A stretch of DNA of 64,000 nt from Azospirillum ramasamyi (lineage in GTDB: Bacteria > Pseudomonadota > Alphaproteobacteria > Azospirillales > Azospirillaceae): NCBI RefSeq assembly GCF_003233655.1, contig NZ_CP029835.1, positions 124,001 through 188,000 of the forward strand, read 5' to 3'. A program made the position numbers and the translations under genes. Shown here piece by piece: positions 25,607 to 33,600 of this stretch; positions within the stretch are counted from its first letter, which is position 1; the number at the start of each line of letters is the position of its first letter. Below the pieces are notes generated by a model. It saw nothing but the letters and a program-made list of their open reading frames with translations, did no database searches and had not been told where the DNA came from.

Positions 25607-26128
25607 ATGGACGACGGCACGCACCCGACTCCCACCACCCGCCCCACCATTCACAGCGCCAGCGACGAGGCCGCGGCAAGTGCCGAGGCATCCAAGAGGC
25701 CCAACATCCGCCCCAGCATCCGCAGCGCCAGTGAAGAGCAGGCGCCGAAAGTCGGCGCAGCGGCAGCGCAGGCCTCCCGCAGCGTCGGCCAGCAGTCGAG
25801 GCCCTGGCCGCCGAAGCTGCCCGGCAGCGGCAGTATGGCTGGTCTTCCGGATGCCGGACGGGCGATGGAATCCGGCAATGCTCTGGCAGCGGGTTATGGA
25901 GGGGTCTTCTCGGAGGCCGTCACCTTCATGAACCAGGCGGTCGACCGCCAGAACGAGATGATGAGCGGCATGCTCCGGGCCCGTGGCCCGCAGGACATCA
26001 TGATGGCGGGCAGCCGCTACCTGCTCGGCGGCTGGCTGGCCTTCTTCGAGGTCAATGTCCGCATTTCCCAGGCTGCATCCCGCTTTGCGGAAGACGCCAA
26101 GTACAACCCGGCTCGGCCCGGCCTCTGA
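25607..26128 (+). CDS. Phasin-like protein
   Basis: 173 residues. The first 85 are low complexity (Ser/Ala/Pro/Glu) with an internal repeat (RPTIHSASDEA and RPSIRSASEEQ). The C-terminal half, SEAVTFMNQAVDRQNEMMSG then GPQDIMMAGSRYLLGGWLAF, has the amphipathic helical pattern of phasin_2 proteins that coat polyhydroxyalkanoate granules. The ATG follows GGAG. A phasin or chaperone-like role is inferred; similarity by eye is moderate. It starts a plus-strand set with two DUF2382 stress proteins. Confidence 0.6.
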   Translation: MDDGTHPTPTTRPTIHSASDEAAASAEASKRPNIRPSIRSASEEQAPKVGAAAAQASRSVGQQSRPWPPKLPGSGSMAGLPDAGRAMESGNALAAGYGGVFSEAVTFMNQAVDRQNEMMSGMLRARGPQDIMMAGSRYLLGGWLAFFEVNVRISQAASRFAEDAKYNPARPGL

Positions 26129-26207
26129 CACCGTTGGGATCCAGCCGCCTCGTTCCAGCTTCCTGGCCCCGCGGAACCGCGGCACCAGCACCGCAGGAGG
26201 ACCTCCG

Positions 26208-26606
26208 TTGACCAGTTCGGAAAACGGGCCGCGAACGCTTCTCGCCGTCGAGGAGCGGGTGAGCGTGCACAAGCGCACGCAGGTGACCGGAGCGGTTCAC
26301 GCCCGCACCCTCAGCCACGAACACGAGCAGCCTGTCGAAGCCGACCTGTCGGTGGAGACGCTTGAGGTCGAGCGGGTCGCTGTCGGTCGCTTCGTCGATG
26401 GCCCGATCCCCGACCGCCAGGACGGCGACACGACCGTCATCTCGGTGATCGAGGAGGTGGCGGTCGTGGAGGTCCGCCTGAAGCTGGTGGAAGAGGTTCG
26501 CATCACCCGCCACACCACGAGCCGCAAGATGATCGACCACGTCACGGTGCGCCGTCAGGAGGTGGTCGTCGACCAGGACCCGCCACCGCACGCTCCCGCG
26601 GCCTGA
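26208..26606 (+). CDS. DUF2382 (YsnF/AvaK-type) stress protein, TTG start
   Basis: 132 residues with a likely TTG start at 26208, placed after GGAGG; the frame extends further upstream but without a better start. RTLLAVEERVSVHKRTQVTG and VRLKLVEEVRITRHTTSRKM are the repeated beta-strand motifs of DUF2382. Members are induced under desiccation, osmotic or general stress, but their molecular role is unknown. It is followed within 56 bp by a second DUF2382 protein. Confidence 0.75.
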   Translation: MTSSENGPRTLLAVEERVSVHKRTQVTGAVHARTLSHEHEQPVEADLSVETLEVERVAVGRFVDGPIPDRQDGDTTVISVIEEVAVVEVRLKLVEEVRITRHTTSRKMIDHVTVRRQEVVVDQDPPPHAPAA

Positions 26607-26661
26607 GCGGCATGACTTACCTCAAGACCCTGAAATACTTTAAATCCTACTGGAGACTATC

Positions 26662-27390
26662 ATGAGCACGATCGTCGTCGGACTTTACAAGGAAAGCGGT
26701 TCCGCCAAGAAGGCCTTCCAGGCATTGGTCGCGGCGGGCTGCCAGAAAGCGGACATCGAGACCTTCGGCGGCGCCGACAGCGCCGACAAAGCGGCCCAGG
26801 GTCTGCTGGAGCACGGCTTCGACAAGGAACTGGCCGAGCAGTATGGCGCGGCCATCCGGCAGGGCCACACCCTGGTGGCGGCCGACATCGCCGACCAGGA
26901 TGCCGACGCGGCGGAAGCCATCCTCGACGAGAATGGATCCGTCGACCTGCCCACCCCCTCGGCGGCGGGTAAGCCGGCCCAGAAGGCGGCCAACGGCGGC
27001 AGCGTCGAGCAGGAGACCCTCCAGTCGGTGAAGGAGGAGGTTGAGATCGGCAAGCGCCGGGTCGCCAAGGGCGGGGTGAAGGCCACGTCGGAGGTCACCG
27101 AGACGCCGGTCCGGGAAACCGTGACGCTGCGCGACGAAACGGTGGATGTGGAACACCGCAAGGTCGACCGGCCTCTGAGCGCCGACGAGGAGAAGGCCGC
27201 CTTCGGCGAGAAGACCATCGAGCTGACGGCGACCTCCGAAAAGCCGGAGATCACCAAGGAGGCCCGCGTCGTCGAAGAGGTCGTTCTGTCCAAGACGGCG
27301 TCCGAACAGGAAAAGACCGTGGAGGCCGTCGCCCGCCGCACCGATGTCAAGGTGGAGCCGGTCGGCGGCAAGGCGGGCAACAAGCGCTGA
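26662..27390 (+). CDS. General stress protein: YflT-like plus DUF2382
   Basis: 242 residues. The N-terminal 90 residues (MSTIVVGLYKESGSAKKAFQ, GHTLVAADIADQDADAAEAI) match the heat-induced YflT-like module that senses or buffers stress in related families. The C-terminal half is DUF2382 (SVKEEVEIGKRRVAKGGVKA; KPEITKEARVVEEVVLSKTA). It is highly charged and likely soluble. A TGGAG ribosome site precedes the ATG. The following hairpin at 27444 may end this operon. Confidence 0.82.
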   Translation: MSTIVVGLYKESGSAKKAFQALVAAGCQKADIETFGGADSADKAAQGLLEHGFDKELAEQYGAAIRQGHTLVAADIADQDADAAEAILDENGSVDLPTPSAAGKPAQKAANGGSVEQETLQSVKEEVEIGKRRVAKGGVKATSEVTETPVRETVTLRDETVDVEHRKVDRPLSADEEKAAFGEKTIELTATSEKPEITKEARVVEEVVLSKTASEQEKTVEAVARRTDVKVEPVGGKAGNKR

Positions 27391-27785
27391 TTTGAAAAGC
27401 GCATGAAAACTGCGGACCTGAACCGCACATGAGGACGACAAGACAGCCTTCGCCTTGGTCACAACCATCTCGGTTGTGGTCGAGGCGAAGGCTGATCTGC
27501 CGAATGCCTCCAGAAGAACGCCGGCTCTTGCAAGTTCTGGAAAGATGCTGGACGACGGGAACAGTGCGATCCGCTCTTGCAGGTTGTCAGTCCTCCAAAA
27601 AACCATCCTTAATATTAATTGAAAAGTCCTTGTTCAATCACCAGATAAATTCTTCTGAGGCCACTCCAGGCTCTCTTCTTCATGCTGATGTTTCCAGGTC
27701 TGAAGCTCTTCCTGGCGTGACTCGATCCAGACGGCATGATCGCCGCCGTCTTTGCCGACAGACCGGCCCAGATCGGAGAGCACCC
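27391..27785. other. Intergenic region with terminator hairpin and AT-rich tail
   Basis: Contains the long hairpin at 27444-27494, then a low-GC stretch (about 27595-27660, with AATATTAATTGAAAAG) that may hold a promoter for the small-gene operon starting at 27786. A plus-strand frame covering it has no ribosome site. Confidence 0.5.
27444..27494 (+). terminator. Hairpin after the DUF2382 gene
   Basis: Arms CAGCCTTCGCCTTGGTCACA and its near-complement ending GAGGCGAAGGCTG, 4-nt loop region TCTC, only a few mismatches over about 23 bp. No long T-run follows, so it may be a terminator of weak type or an mRNA-stabilising stem-loop. Confidence 0.55.
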
Positions 27786-28109
27786 ATGGATGCCAGGACA
27801 AGGCTCGCCTTCTTCATCTTGAAAACGCATTCCGGCTGGATTGTCCGGGCGGACGGCTTCGTCTATCCGCCCTGCACAACCCAAGCCGATGCGTTCGCCA
27901 AAGCCATTCGCGAAGCCAGAGCAGCGGAACGCCTCGGCTTCGCCAGCGTCGTGCTGGCACAATCGGCGGCGGGGGAACCCTGTTCTGTCCGCTGGTCCTG
28001 TGCCGGCGCCGCCGGAGTGCCAAGGGCAGACACCGAAACTCTGCAATCGGCAATTCCGCCCATGGCGGGCATCCCGCTGTTCGCACACCGACCGGAGGAC
28101 CGCCGATGA
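27786..28109 (+). CDS. Small DUF2188-like hypothetical protein
   Basis: 107 residues from MDARTRLAFFILKTHSGWIV, with GGAGAG just upstream. The N-terminal strand-turn-strand followed by TQADAFAKAIREARAAERLG resembles short DUF2188-like domains, which start with a Trp-containing hairpin and then a helix. The gene at 28350 has the same opening logic (YIVSFQADGWFIMLEGERYG), so the two may be diverged relatives. The stop overlaps the next start (ATGA). Function unknown. Confidence 0.6.
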   Translation: MDARTRLAFFILKTHSGWIVRADGFVYPPCTTQADAFAKAIREARAAERLGFASVVLAQSAAGEPCSVRWSCAGAAGVPRADTETLQSAIPPMAGIPLFAHRPEDRR

Positions 28110-28345
28110 CCACCCTGTTCCACTCCATCGACGGGCGATACCCCCAAGGCGCCGACGTGCTGCGTGAACAGCTGCGCTGGGGGGACGCCGAACGCCGTTG
28201 GCATCCGGCACCCCACAACGATCCATCCGGCCGGCTGCCACCTGGCTACCCACCGCCGGGCCACGCCTGCCTACCGCAGGGCGCCCTGCTGACCCGTCTC
28301 ACCATGGCTTGTGCCGCGGTCGGCACGACCGCCACGAAAGGGTGA
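28106..28345 (+). CDS. Small hypothetical protein, translationally coupled
   Basis: 79 residues from MTTLFHSIDGRYPQGADVLR. The start ATG overlaps the previous stop by 4 bp, and a GGAGGA ribosome site lies upstream, the main reasons to call it. It is Pro/Gly/Arg-rich in the middle (HNDPSGRLPPGYPPPGHACL), with no known domain. Five bases later the next small gene starts. Confidence 0.5.
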   Translation: MTTLFHSIDGRYPQGADVLREQLRWGDAERRWHPAPHNDPSGRLPPGYPPPGHACLPQGALLTRLTMACAAVGTTATKG

Positions 28346-28349
28346 CCCC

Positions 28350-28697
28350 ATGAGCCTTGTGGCCCATTACATCGTGTCATTCCAAGCGGATGGCTGGTTC
28401 ATCATGCTTGAAGGGGAGCGCTACGGCCCCTTTCTCGACGGTCAGGTCAGCGCCCTCATCGTCGCGGTACAGGCCGCCAACCATGCCGGAAAGGATGGGC
28501 ACGATGCCCGTGTTCTGCTGCACACGAAGGACGGAGGCGTCTCCACCGCCTGGATCTTCGGCACCGACAGCTACCCGTCACCCTGGGTGGAGGAACTGCA
28601 TCGGATCGCCTTGCTGCCGCGCCGGGAGCGTGCCCGCGCGTCTGTCCCTCCGGGTCCCTCGATGACGCTGGATGTTGCGGTCGCCGGTCAGGCGTGA
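28350..28697 (+). CDS. Small hypothetical protein
   Basis: 115 residues from MSLVAHYIVSFQADGWFIML. Tryptophan- and tyrosine-containing beta segments (GWFIMLEGERYGPFLDG) are followed by a helix (SALIVAVQAANHAGKDGHDA) and TAWIFGTDSYP. Similar short proteins occur singly or in tandem in Azospirillum- and Methylobacterium-type genomes without known function. It is third in the compact operon with 27786 and 28106. A longer frame starts at 28311 but would overlap the previous gene. Confidence 0.62.
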   Translation: MSLVAHYIVSFQADGWFIMLEGERYGPFLDGQVSALIVAVQAANHAGKDGHDARVLLHTKDGGVSTAWIFGTDSYPSPWVEELHRIALLPRRERARASVPPGPSMTLDVAVAGQA

Positions 28698-28734
28698 CCG
28701 GACGGCGATGCCCACGGGCAGAGGGGGTGGGGAA

Positions 28735-29544
28735 TCAGGTGGCCACCTCATCCGTCCAGACCTGGAACTCCGTCAGCGTGTTGGGGCCGAAGGTGTGGGT
28801 GAGCGGCACGTCGGCCGCGTCGCGCCCCTGCGCGATCAGGGTGCGCCCGATCCGGGGGGCATTGTTCCGCGGGTCGAAGACATGCCAGCGGCCGCCCAGA
28901 TACACCTCCATCCAGGCCGCGAAATCCATCGGCGCATAAGGCGGCGGCAGACCGATGTCGCTGATGTAGCCGGTGCAGTAGCGCGCGGGAATGTTCATCG
29001 CGCGGCAGAAGGCGATGGCGAGATGGGCGTAGTCGCGGCAGACCCCGCGCTTTTCGGCATAGGTCTGGGCGGCAGTCCGCGTCGGACGCGAATGCTCGTA
29101 GCCGAAGGTCACATGGCTGTGGACGAAGTCGCAGATCGCCTGAACCCGTGCCCAGCCCGGCGCGGTGCCCGAGAACAGCCGCCAAGCCTCATCCGACAGG
29201 ACATCGGTCTCGCAATAGCGGCTGCCCAGCAGGAACAGCAGGGTGTCGGCCGGCAATTCATCGACACGGTGCTGGACGGCGCCGGGCTCGGCCGGATCCG
29301 GCACTCCACTGTCGCGGATGATGCTGTCGGCCCCGATGGTGACCAGGCCGGCGGGCGCCACCAGCCGGCTGCACCAGTTGCCGAAACTGTCGCGGTAGCC
29401 CTGGATCGGCACCGGAACGCTGGTGACGATATGGTCGGGACGCTCCAGGTCGCCGACGCGCATGTAATGCACGTTCAGCATCACGATCATCGGCGTGGGG
29501 GCGGGAAAGCTGAAATTCAACTGATAACCCAAGCGTATGCGCAT
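28735..29544 (-). CDS. Transglutaminase-like cysteine protease family protein
   Basis: 269 residues. The N-terminal beta domain (MRIRLGYQLNFSFPAPTPMI) is of the bacterial transglutaminase N-terminal type. The catalytic core follows: Cys in KRGVCRDYAHLAIAFCR, His-equivalent region DFAAWMEVYLGGRWHVFDPR with Asp. This arrangement (Cys-His-Asp) is found in peptidase- or amidase-like proteins and often sits in stress or peptide-modification clusters. No signal peptide, so cytoplasmic. It converges with the small-gene operon. Confidence 0.85.
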   Translation of the reverse strand: MRIRLGYQLNFSFPAPTPMIVMLNVHYMRVGDLERPDHIVTSVPVPIQGYRDSFGNWCSRLVAPAGLVTIGADSIIRDSGVPDPAEPGAVQHRVDELPADTLLFLLGSRYCETDVLSDEAWRLFSGTAPGWARVQAICDFVHSHVTFGYEHSRPTRTAAQTYAEKRGVCRDYAHLAIAFCRAMNIPARYCTGYISDIGLPPPYAPMDFAAWMEVYLGGRWHVFDPRNNAPRIGRTLIAQGRDAADVPLTHTFGPNTLTEFQVWTDEVAT

Positions 29545-29884
29545 GATGGCCTTCCGATGAAAAGACGTGCCGGTGACATACCGGTGCGTGTCGGCGCCGA
29601 TCAGTAGCTGGAGGGAAAGGGGCAGGAATCCGGCTCTATGAGTGCGGACGTCCGGCCCCGGTTCCGGGATCGAAGGCTGACGCTGGGTGGTAACGGTCTC
29701 GCAACCGGAGCAACCGGCAGTTATGGTATCGAGTACAAGAGCGCGTTGAAGCGCTGTTGTGCCTTCTAGCTGTCAAGACAGAACTGTCTGCATCGTCGCG
29801 CCCGGTACACTCAAGGTCCTTTGACCGCGCTTGGTGATAGCTTCCGAAAGGTACGCCTGGGTCATCGCGCGGTTCCTGGTTTTT
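29545..29884. other. Intergenic region, nothing identified
   Basis: About 340 bp between the transglutaminase start and the receiver gene stop, both on the minus strand. I see no gene, tRNA or clear hairpin; it probably holds the transglutaminase promoter. Confidence 0.4.
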
Positions 29885-30265
29885 TCATCGATCAGTTGTC
29901 GTCTCCTGGCGGGGCAGGAGAGATCTGACGTGATGAACCAATGTGGAAAGACTGTAGGGCTTGCGCAGGACGATCAGCCGTCCCGGCACCTCCTGCGGAA
30001 TGTATTCGCTGTAGCCGGTCATGATGATGACCGGCAACTCGGCGTTCCGACGCCGGATCATTCGGATCAGAGCCTCGCCGCCCATGACAGGCATCCGCAT
30101 GTCGGTCAACAAAATGGCAGCAGGATCCTTTTCATCAACCTCCAGCGCCTGCACCCCATTTTGAGTGAGGGTGACCCGGTAGCCTTCAGCCTCGAGGAAC
30201 TCTGCCAACGCTGTCGCCGTAAGATTTTCATCCTCGGCGATGAGAAGGTGAGGATGATTGAGCAT
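29885..30265 (-). CDS. Single-domain response regulator (receiver)
   Basis: 126 residues from MLNHPHLLIAEDENLTATAL. It has the acidic pair (AEDEN), phospho-accepting Asp in ILLTDMRMPVMGGE, Thr in VIIMTGYSEY and the conserved Lys in VLRKPYS. No output domain. Such lone receivers act as phosphate sinks or relay proteins. A plausible partner is the HisKA_2 kinase in the same transposon (24063-25256). A GTG 18 bp upstream could extend it by six residues. Confidence 0.87.
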   Translation of the reverse strand: MLNHPHLLIAEDENLTATALAEFLEAEGYRVTLTQNGVQALEVDEKDPAAILLTDMRMPVMGGEALIRMIRRRNAELPVIIMTGYSEYIPQEVPGRLIVLRKPYSLSTLVHHVRSLLPRQETTTDR

Positions 30266-30695
30266 GCTTCGATACCAACACACCCGGAATGATTTGGACA
30301 GCCATTAATGCTCATGTGCCGCTCTCAGAGCGGAAACCTGCATGGCTCTTTTGCTCCAGGAGCGCTTTATTGCAGCGGCAATGGCGACAACGTTGCCTTA
30401 GCGCGACCGGCGTGAAGCGTTTGCTTCAAACGATCTGCTGTAATATCATCCGACGGCAGGCCGTCACCGCGTCGCAAGACACTCCCTGGTCGCTGGGCTG
30501 ACCACCGCCACGAAGACCGAGGAGTGCGCCGTTCCCGATCCAGGAAATGGCGATGCACCGCAGGGCAGGTTCCCTCCATGCAGCGGCACTTCCATACGCT
30601 TCGAAAGACGTATCGCACATGATTTCCATCACCCGGACGGAAATCACTCCATCATCACTTCGGAATGTCTAAAATATTGACCGCTCCAGATCGGC
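30266..30695. other. Intergenic region, nothing identified
   Basis: About 430 bp between a divergent receiver gene and the last cargo gene. Short frames on both strands lack ribosome sites and recognisable content. An AT-rich stretch near 30640-30690 may be a promoter for the plus-strand gene. Confidence 0.4.
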
Positions 30696-31034
30696 GTGAA
30701 CACAATGCCGGAGAAGCCACTCATCTGCCGATTTTCGGTGAAACTCGACGGAGAGTTCCATACGGTCACGGCCTCTATTCATCTCGACGTCCCTACATTC
30801 GTGAGATTTGAGATGAATGCTCCATCAGGCAATTCCCCATCCATGGTTGTGGCCATGTGGAGTGACGGGCAATGGAATGTCTTCGAGGGTGATCGAAGTG
30901 CCGACCCACGGCACCTGCTGGCCATCACCCTGGCCTTCGGCACAATGACCTTTGGTCCTCCTGGCGGTGATTGGCTGCTTGTTCGGGATCTCCTGATCAA
31001 CCTCACCCAGTCGGCTGTGGTTCATTACCGCTGA
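30696..31034 (+). CDS. Hypothetical protein (last cargo gene)
   Basis: 112 residues from a GTG, or 109 from MPEKPLICRFSVKLDGEFHT. Beta-rich, with SMVVAMWSDGQWNVFEGDRS and an end FGPPGGDWLLVRDLLINLTQ. No domain recognised. It lies about 200 bp inside the right transposon end. The composition is less GC-biased than the host genes. Called mainly on length, plausible globular sequence and absence of an alternative. Confidence 0.45.
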   Translation: MNTMPEKPLICRFSVKLDGEFHTVTASIHLDVPTFVRFEMNAPSGNSPSMVVAMWSDGQWNVFEGDRSADPRHLLAITLAFGTMTFGPPGGDWLLVRDLLINLTQSAVVHYR

Positions 31035-31217
31035 CGGGCGCCGGTGGCGATGCCAGGACTGCGCACCCCGAGCATCAGGCTCATAAACTCGTGGATCGTC
31101 GGTCTGCAATTGAAAGGTTTCCCCAAGAAAAATCCTTTTCATTACAGTGGCCTACGACTGCAACCCGATCGACTCAGCCTGACCGGGGCACTTATTTTGA
31201 CGCCCAAATCTTGCAAA

Positions 31218-31241
31218 GAAAATTTTCAAAAGAAAGCGACA
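31218..31241 (-). repeat. Transposon right terminal inverted repeat
   Basis: Ends GAAAGCGACA on the plus strand. Reverse complement matches 15129-15152 at 21 of 24 positions. A further internal block with TGAAAAGG on the minus strand (about 31130-31142) may be a second transposase site. Confidence 0.9.
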
Positions 31242-31246
31242 GCGCC
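31242..31246. repeat. Target-site duplication GCGCC (right copy)
   Basis: Identical to 15124-15128, directly outside the right transposon end. Confidence 0.9.
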
Positions 31247-31859
31247 CCTGCGGCAGGCCGAGGCCGACCAGCGGCAGGCCGTGGGGCCAGCCGAGCCAGC
31301 GGGCAAGGACGAGGTCGGCCGCCCACACCGCGAGGGCGTCGCGGCCGGGACGGACCGCCAGCACCGCCTGGAGGGCGGCCGCCGCCGCGGCGAGCGGACA
31401 GGGGCGGTCGGCAGCGGCGGCGAGCGCCTGGGCAAGCTCATCCGGCAGGCCGCCGCTGCGGGCGCCCAACCCGGCGATCAGGCTGGGGAGGTCGCTCCAA
31501 CGGGGCCCCGGCGGACCGGCGGCCAGCCAGAGAGAAGCGCCCAGCACCGGACCCGCCGGACCCGCCGGCGCCCCCGGAGTGACGGCGACGAGATCGCGTA
31601 GCGCCGCCTCGTCCTCGGGGCGTCCGCTGCGGGCGACGGCCGCCGCCGCCGCCGTGAGGGCCAGACGGTCGGCCCAGGCGCCGGCATACGGGACCGCGGC
31701 GGTGACCGCGGCATCGAGCACGGCGAGGGCGGCGCCGGTCTGGGCGGGTCCGGCGGGGACGGCCCGATCCGTTCCACCGCGCTCGACGAGACAGCGGGTC
31801 GCCCAAGCGGGGAGGTGCAGCGGGAGGACGGCGATGGGCGAGGGCTCAGGCGGCATCAT
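31242..31859 (-). pseudogene. DUF1403 gene, 5' fragment (interrupted by transposon)
   Basis: Encodes residues 1-206 (MMPPEPSPIAVLPLHLPAWA to WPHGLPLVGLGLPQGR). Helical blocks AGAWADRLALTAAAAAVARS, GRPEDEAALRDLV and ALAVWAADLVLARWLGWPHG are typical of DUF1403. The frame would run on into the transposon end for about 30 foreign residues. The 3' remainder is at 14815-15128. Function of DUF1403 is unknown; it normally accompanies ScpB, DUF1612 and a tyrosine recombinase on alphaproteobacterial replicons. The gene must be inactive unless the N-terminal fragment alone works. Confidence 0.85.
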
Positions 31860-31971
31860 CGATCAGGACGGGAAGAGGGCCGGCCGGGGACGGGTTGTCC
31901 TGACACCGGCCGGGCGGGCGGCGGCGCTTATCGGGTTCTATAGCACAGGAAAGCGCCGGGGCTAAGGGAGA

Positions 31972-32014
31972 GCCGCTCATGTCCGATAAGCTTCCCTTAT
32001 CGGACATGAGCGGC
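31972..32014. promoter_or_regulatory. Perfect 43-bp palindrome upstream of DUF1403
   Basis: Arms GCCGCTCATGTCCGATAAG (31972-31990) and its exact complement (31996-32014) around CTTCC. It lies about 110 bp upstream of the DUF1403 start. It shares the centre-proximal GATAA...TTATC pattern with the dyad at 20629-20670, which sits in the equivalent place inside the transposon. Candidate operator or recombinase site. Confidence 0.6.
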
Positions 32015-32029
32015 GGAAGCCGCGCCGCA

Positions 32030-32266
32030 TCGGATGCAGATGAGGTCGGCGCGCCAGATGTCGGTTGCCGGCGCGGGTGGCGAGCCATCGGTCGCGGGTC
32101 GGACCACGGTGTCTCCCGGCACGGCTCGTCGATCGGGCGCATCAGCGCCAAGTTCAACGCACCCCGTGCTTGACCATCCGCTGCGACGCTGTGAGCGCCC
32201 CCGGATCGCCTCCGGCGCCGCCTTCCCCTTAAGCTCTGCCGAATACCGCTTCCAATTCCCCGCCAT
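32030..32266 (-). pseudogene. IS3-family transposase remnant
   Basis: Minus-strand frames hold scattered IS3-type pieces: an OrfA start MAGNWKRYSAELKGKAAPEA, an OrfB piece LNLALMRPIDEPCRETPW then RPMARHPRRQ, and ATDIWRADLICI, similar to the first catalytic Asp region of IS3 OrfB. They lie in different frames with most of both ORFs missing. It is degenerate and inactive, but marks past insertion between DUF1403 and the recombinase. Confidence 0.65.
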
Positions 32267-32431
32267 AGGCTCGTCCTTTCCGTCGGGCGAACCAAGCTTA
32301 TCCAAATTCCCTGAAAACGAGGGCCTTATCAGGGTCCCCTCTACGGCAGAACCACAGCAATGGTCAAGCTGGTGAGAATGCTGTCGGAACCTTACATCGA
32401 TCCTGAATTCAAAGGACAAAGGACCTTTGCC

Positions 32432-33460
32432 ATGAAAAGCAGAGTGGGTCGTGTTGCCGCACTTGGGCTTGTCGCCGCTTTCTTTGCAACAACACTGGCC
32501 GATGATGCATCGGCCTGCTCCCGTATCCTGTCGAATACGAATGGTCAAGCCAATGTCGTGGCCCGGACCATGGATCTGTACCGCTCGGATGCTGCGAAGA
32601 TGGTCGTCTATCCGCGCGGATTGGAGAGGGTTTCGAAGACCGGGGACGGCAAGCCCTTCACCTGGGCGTCGAAACTGGGAAGCGTGGCCGTCACGTCGTT
32701 TGGAGCCGCGGCAAGCGACGGCATGAATGAAAAGGGGCTCGTGGCGAACCTGCTCTATCTTGGCGACACCCGATACGAGCCGCGTGACAGCCGGCCCGGA
32801 CTGTCGAACCTGCTGTGGGCCCAATACGTGCTCGACAACTTTGCTTCCGTCAAGGAAGCGGTGGAAGGGTTGAAGGACGTTCAGATCGTTCCCGTTGCAC
32901 TCGATGGCAAGCAATGGCCGCTTCACCTCGCGATATCGGATGCGGAGGGGGATTCAGCGATTGTCGAGTTCGTCGACGGCAGGATGGTCGTTCATCAGGG
33001 CAAAGAGTTTACCGTGATGACCAACGAGCCGCCGCTGGAGACTCAGCTCAAGAACCTGCGGAATTACAAGTCTTTCGGCGGCTTGAGGCCGATGCCGGGC
33101 GATATCGATCCGGAAAGCCGGTTTGTCCGGGCCGCTTCGTATTTGAAGACGTTGCCGCCAGCCAGGAGCGTGCCGGAAGCCATCGCCGGCGCTCAATCCA
33201 TTGCCCGCACCGTAGCCGTCCCGCCGGGTGCCAAAGACACTTCCGGCGGCGGTGCCGAGGATGCATGGCCGACGCTGTGGTTCACGCTGGCTGACTCGAC
33301 CAACAAGACCTACTTCTTCCACTCCGCCAGTTCTCCCAACCTCTACTGGGTTGATCTCACGAAGATCGACTTCGGGTCGAAAGCAAGCGAACGGGCCATC
33401 GACGCGTATGACCGGGCCCTTGTCGGGGACATCACGCAGCGCCTCACCAACGTCCCTTGA
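32432..33460 (+). CDS. Exported choloylglycine hydrolase-family Ntn amidase
   Basis: 342 residues from MKSRVGRVAALGLVAAFFAT, a Sec signal peptide ending about ASA before CSRIL. The Cys after cleavage is the Ntn nucleophile. FGAAASDGMNEKGLVANLLY and LWAQYVLDNFASVKEAVEGL are family-typical, and the C-terminal half includes WPLHLAISDAEGDSAIVEF. Members hydrolyse linear C-N amide bonds (bile salts, penicillin V, acyl-homoserine lactones). The periplasmic location suggests a scavenging or signal-quenching role, but the substrate is not determined. It is flanked by an IS3 remnant and a recombinase, so probably acquired. Confidence 0.88.
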   Translation: MKSRVGRVAALGLVAAFFATTLADDASACSRILSNTNGQANVVARTMDLYRSDAAKMVVYPRGLERVSKTGDGKPFTWASKLGSVAVTSFGAAASDGMNEKGLVANLLYLGDTRYEPRDSRPGLSNLLWAQYVLDNFASVKEAVEGLKDVQIVPVALDGKQWPLHLAISDAEGDSAIVEFVDGRMVVHQGKEFTVMTNEPPLETQLKNLRNYKSFGGLRPMPGDIDPESRFVRAASYLKTLPPARSVPEAIAGAQSIARTVAVPPGAKDTSGGGAEDAWPTLWFTLADSTNKTYFFHSASSPNLYWVDLTKIDFGSKASERAIDAYDRALVGDITQRLTNVP

Positions 33461-33600
33461 AGGAGCGGCCCTCAGGCTCGTGCTTCCGTGTGCGTTCTCG
33501 GCATCCGGTCAACACTGTTGCTGCGGGGCCAAGTGTTTGGACATCAACGTTTCGCGGGTTAAGCTCGTTGAGAAGACCGACACCGGATGCCCGCTCGGCC

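Larger units (their letters stand above)
15129..31241 (+). mobile_element. Tn7/Tn5053-like TniABQ transposon, 16,113 bp
   Basis: Both ends begin TGTCGCTTTC (left strand) / GAAAGCGACA (right). The first 24 bp of the two ends match at 21 positions, and identical 5-bp repeats GCGCC flank them. The target DUF1403 reading frame is restored when the element is removed. The left side carries tniA, tniB and tniQ in one operon. Next come DUF1612 and a divergent tyrosine recombinase, then about 9 kb of stress-type cargo. No tnsA, serine resolvase, CRISPR effector or repeat array was seen, so transposition should be replicative and need a separate resolution step. Confidence 0.92.

Noticed and set aside
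15129-31241. CRISPR-associated transposon
   Set aside because: No Cas effector, repeat array or leader was seen in or near the element; TniQ is TnsD-like in length.
31242-31859. DUF1403 5' fragment as an intact shorter gene
   Set aside because: Its last 29 codons derive from the transposon end and the family C-terminus is found at 14815-15128.
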